From Sulfuritalea sp. (GTDB taxonomy: Bacteria; Pseudomonadota; Gammaproteobacteria; Burkholderiales; Rhodocyclaceae), in contig JADJVS010000013.1 of the NCBI GenBank assembly GCA_016710465.1, positions 62,001 to 126,000 of the forward strand: DNA of 64,000 bases. The letters are read 5' to 3'. The notes below the pieces were generated by a model. The model saw nothing but the letters and a program-made list of their open reading frames with translations. It did no database searches and was not told the DNA's origin. Positions 61,864-64,000 of the stretch are shown one piece after another (positions within the stretch are counted from its first letter, which is position 1; each line of letters opens with the position of its first letter). The translations under genes and the position numbers were made by a program.

Positions 61864-61928
61864 CGGCATGCCGTCGGCGTGCGGCGGATTTATACTGCGC
61901 CCCTGATCCCTGATTTCCGATCCCTGAG

Positions 61929-62870
61929 ATGCTGCTCTGGTTCGTCATCCTCTACCTGATGGTCTCGGTCGGCATCGGCCTGTTCGCCGCGACGCGGGTC
62001 CATAACGCGAAGGATTTCGCCGTCGCCGGGCGCCGCCTGCCGCTGCCGGTGGTCACCGCCACGGTGTTTGCCACCTGGTTCGGCGCCGAAGCCGTGTTCG
62101 GCGTCTCGGCCACCTTCGTCAAGGACGGCCTCGGCGGCGTCGTGGCCGACCCCCTTCGGCTTCTTCGATGTGCCTGATCATCGCCGGCATCATCTTTTCG
62201 CGCTACCTCTACAAACTCAACATCCTGACGCTGGGCGACTTCTACCGGATGCGCTACAACCGCACGGTGGAAGTGCTGACCACGATCTGCATCGTGCTTT
62301 CCTACCTCGGTTGGGTGGCGGCACAGATCAAGGCGCTGGGCCTGATCTTCTATGTCGTCACCGACGGCGCCGTGTCGCAGGAGGCGGGCATGATCCTCGG
62401 CGCCGCCATCGTGCTCAGCTACACCATCTTCGGCGGCATGTTCTCGGTGGCCATCCTCGATTTCGTGCAGATGGCGGTGTCGATGGGCGGCCTGCTGTTC
62501 ATTGCCTGGACGGTGAGCGGCAAAGTCGGCGGTGGCGCCACGGCGGTGATCGACCACGCCAGCGCCGCCGGCAAGCTGAAGTTCTTCCCGGACCCCGATC
62601 CCCTGGCTGTGGCTCACGTTCTTCGGCACCTGGATCACGATGATGCTGGGCTCGATCCCGCAGCAGGATGTATTCCAGCGCGTGACCTCGGCGAAGAGCG
62701 CCAGCATTGCCTTGTGGGGCTCCGTGCTTGGCGCCTCGATCTACTTCTGCTTCACCTTCGTGCCGATGTTCATCGCCTACTCGGCGACGCTGATCGATCC
62801 GGTGCTGTTCAGCGAATTGCTGGCCAAGGACACGCAACTGGTGCTGCCGACGCTGGTCCCGCAGTGGGTC
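61929..62870 (+). pseudogene. Sodium:solute symporter (SSS family), frameshifted and truncated
   Basis: MLLWFVILYLMVSVGIGLFA starts a sodium:solute symporter; pieces VTATVFATWFGAEAVFGVSA, YRMRYNRTVEVLTTICIVLS and TFFGTWITMMLGSIPQQDVF follow in changing frames (an extra base in CCCCC 62150-62154 and at about 62612). The protein stops resembling the family after LLAKDTQLVLPTLV at about 62868, at about 310 of the usual 450-500 residues, and is followed at once by another gene. This is either a deletion or a wrong assembly join. Confidence 0.75.
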
Positions 62871-62976
62871 GGGCCACCACCTGCCGGGGCAGGACCGCAC
62901 GCCATCCTGCATCGCCACGCGGCGGCGCAGACGCACCACGCGGAGCGAGCACAAACATTAAGCGAAGGCATCGACC

Positions 62977-64000
62977 ATGGCCGACAAGCAAAGCCTCTAC
63001 GAGCTGCTCGGCCTGACCGACAAAGCCTCCCCGAAGACATCCAGAACGCCCACGCAGCAATGCGCCAGGCGCTGGAGTTGCTGCCCGACAGCGAGGACAA
63101 GCACAACCGCATCGCCATCCCCCAACACCACCCGCGACATGCTTCTCGACCGGCGCCAGCGCGCAGGCTACGACCGCCGCCAGCGCGACCGTCGCGACAA
63201 CCGCCCCCGCGACGCGGAACCGGTGCCGGGGCGTGGTTGGCTGAAGCCCGTGCCGGCCTCGGTGCTGATCGGGTGTATCGCCTACGCCGCCGGGCGCTAC
63301 ATGGTCCCGGCATCGACACCGGCGAGCCCGTCCACCGCCCAGGCTCCGATCCCGGCAAATGCGCCCACGGCACCGGCCGGCGTCGACGACGGCCAGCCGG
63401 ACAAGCTGGCCGTCGAGATCGCCTCGCTGCTGCCGCCGGCCCAGTCCGGCACCGGCCACGCCAACCCTGCGCCGACAACCGCAGTCGCTGCCCCGCAGGC
63501 GACGGCACCCGCCCCGCCGCCGCAACCTTCGCTGGCCGAATTGTTGCAGGCGGCTGCAATCAATTCCATCGCCGGAGTCCCGACCAACGCCGTGATCGGC
63601 GGCGGCGGGCAGGACCACGGGCGTAGCCATCGACCGCGACAAGCTCCTCACCAATTGCCACGTCATCGCACCCAACATCCACAAGGGCCCGCTGCTGGCA
63701 ATCCATGCGGCGAGCGGCAAGCAGACGGTGATCACCCACGCCGCCTTCCTGGTGCGCGAGGATGCCTGCGTCGCCCATGCTCCCGGCCTCAACGCGCCAC
63801 CGATCACCTGGGGCACGACCTCGCGCGCCTGGCACCGGGCACCACCATCTACCAGCCTGGGCTTCGCCCTCGGCCGGCCGATATTTTCCGCCAACAAGCT
63901 GCTCGGCATCCTCAATCGCAGCGGACAGGACTACCTGAGAGTTTCCACCAACCACTGCGATTTCGACGTTTCCGGCGGCCCCCTGGTCGTTACAAGCGAG
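62977..64000 (+). pseudogene. J-domain-like / trypsin-like serine protease, partial and frameshifted
   Basis: ATG 62977 begins MADKQSLYELLGLTDKAS, a J-domain-like helix pair that ends DMLLDRRQRAGYDRRQ but has no visible HPD motif. One membrane helix follows (WLKPVPASVLIGCIAYAAGRYMV), then an Ala/Pro/Thr-rich linker and a trypsin-like domain with LLTNCHVIAPN (catalytic His) and FDVSGGPLVV (catalytic Ser) just before the window ends. Several frame changes occur, as in the preceding genes. The C terminus is outside the window. Confidence 0.65.

Overview
The window looks like a chromosomal segment of a GC-rich betaproteobacterium, most likely a Rhodocyclales/Sterolibacteriaceae-type organism. I infer this from a complete leucine/isovalerate (liu) catabolic cluster with a MerR-type LiuR, a class I polyhydroxyalkanoate synthase, a TorF porin-glnK-amtB nitrogen operon, and an argS-SPOR gene order. 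No rRNA, tRNA, CRISPR array, insertion sequence or integrase was seen.

Layout. (1) 0-8.2 kb is visibly less GC-rich than the rest. It holds a PIN toxin pair, an MscS channel, a MarR regulator, a LapA-like protein and a tightly packed five-gene set: Na+/H+-type antiporter, YbdK-type gamma-glutamyl ligase, class I amidotransferase (gamma-glutamyl hydrolase), diguanylate cyclase, second antiporter. (2) 8.35-24.2 kb is the liu cluster, all on the minus strand: LiuR, then acyl-CoA thioesterases, isovaleryl-CoA dehydrogenase, a GNAT-carbonic anhydrase fusion, thiolase, enoyl-CoA hydratase, acyl-CoA dehydrogenase, a VapBC module set into the operon, a DsbA-like protein, both methylcrotonyl-CoA carboxylase subunits, methylglutaconyl-CoA hydratase, HMG-CoA lyase, a DUF1289 protein and an MBL hydrolase. 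A perfect 28-bp palindrome next to liuR is the probable LiuR operator. (3) 24.3-27.7 kb: MBL hydrolase, phaC and a PIN protein. Acetyl-CoA and acetoacetate from leucine can feed PHB. (4) 27.8-30.8 kb: porin-glnK-amtB, with a sigma-54-like promoter and an NtrC-type site. (5) 30.9-35.2 kb: ubiK, comM, an MBL hydrolase and an EF-hand membrane protein. (6) 35.2-44.1 kb is an accessory/defence-like patch: nucleotidyltransferase, WYL regulator, a HIRAN protein, unknown genes, a decayed gene copy, antitoxin/toxin genes and a single-chain restriction-modification enzyme. The WYL and restriction genes share an almost identical 38-bp 3' end. (7) 44.2-51.2 kb: two tandem sensor kinases translationally coupled to a Pat-type lysine acetyltransferase. 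(8) 51.2-55.1 kb: MFS exporter, LysR, a flavodoxin-like protein and a DUF2927 protein. (9) 55.2-64.0 kb: a c-di-GMP-I riboswitch-like leader before a frameshifted gene, then SDR, SPOR, argS, ubiB, a sodium:solute symporter and a J-like/trypsin-like protein.

From about 56.3 kb to the end, reading frames break repeatedly, mostly by one extra base in short homopolymers. Essential or widely conserved genes such as argS and ubiB are affected. I read this mainly as low sequence quality near a contig end, not as gene decay.

How the parts work together: isovaleryl-CoA is oxidised (LiuA), carboxylated (LiuB/LiuD, using bicarbonate that the fused carbonic anhydrase could supply), hydrated (LiuC) and cleaved (LiuE) to acetyl-CoA and acetoacetate, which can enter PHB synthesis. 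Ammonium uptake is under nitrogen control. c-di-GMP appears twice, as a cyclase in the antiporter set and as a riboswitch near 55.2 kb.
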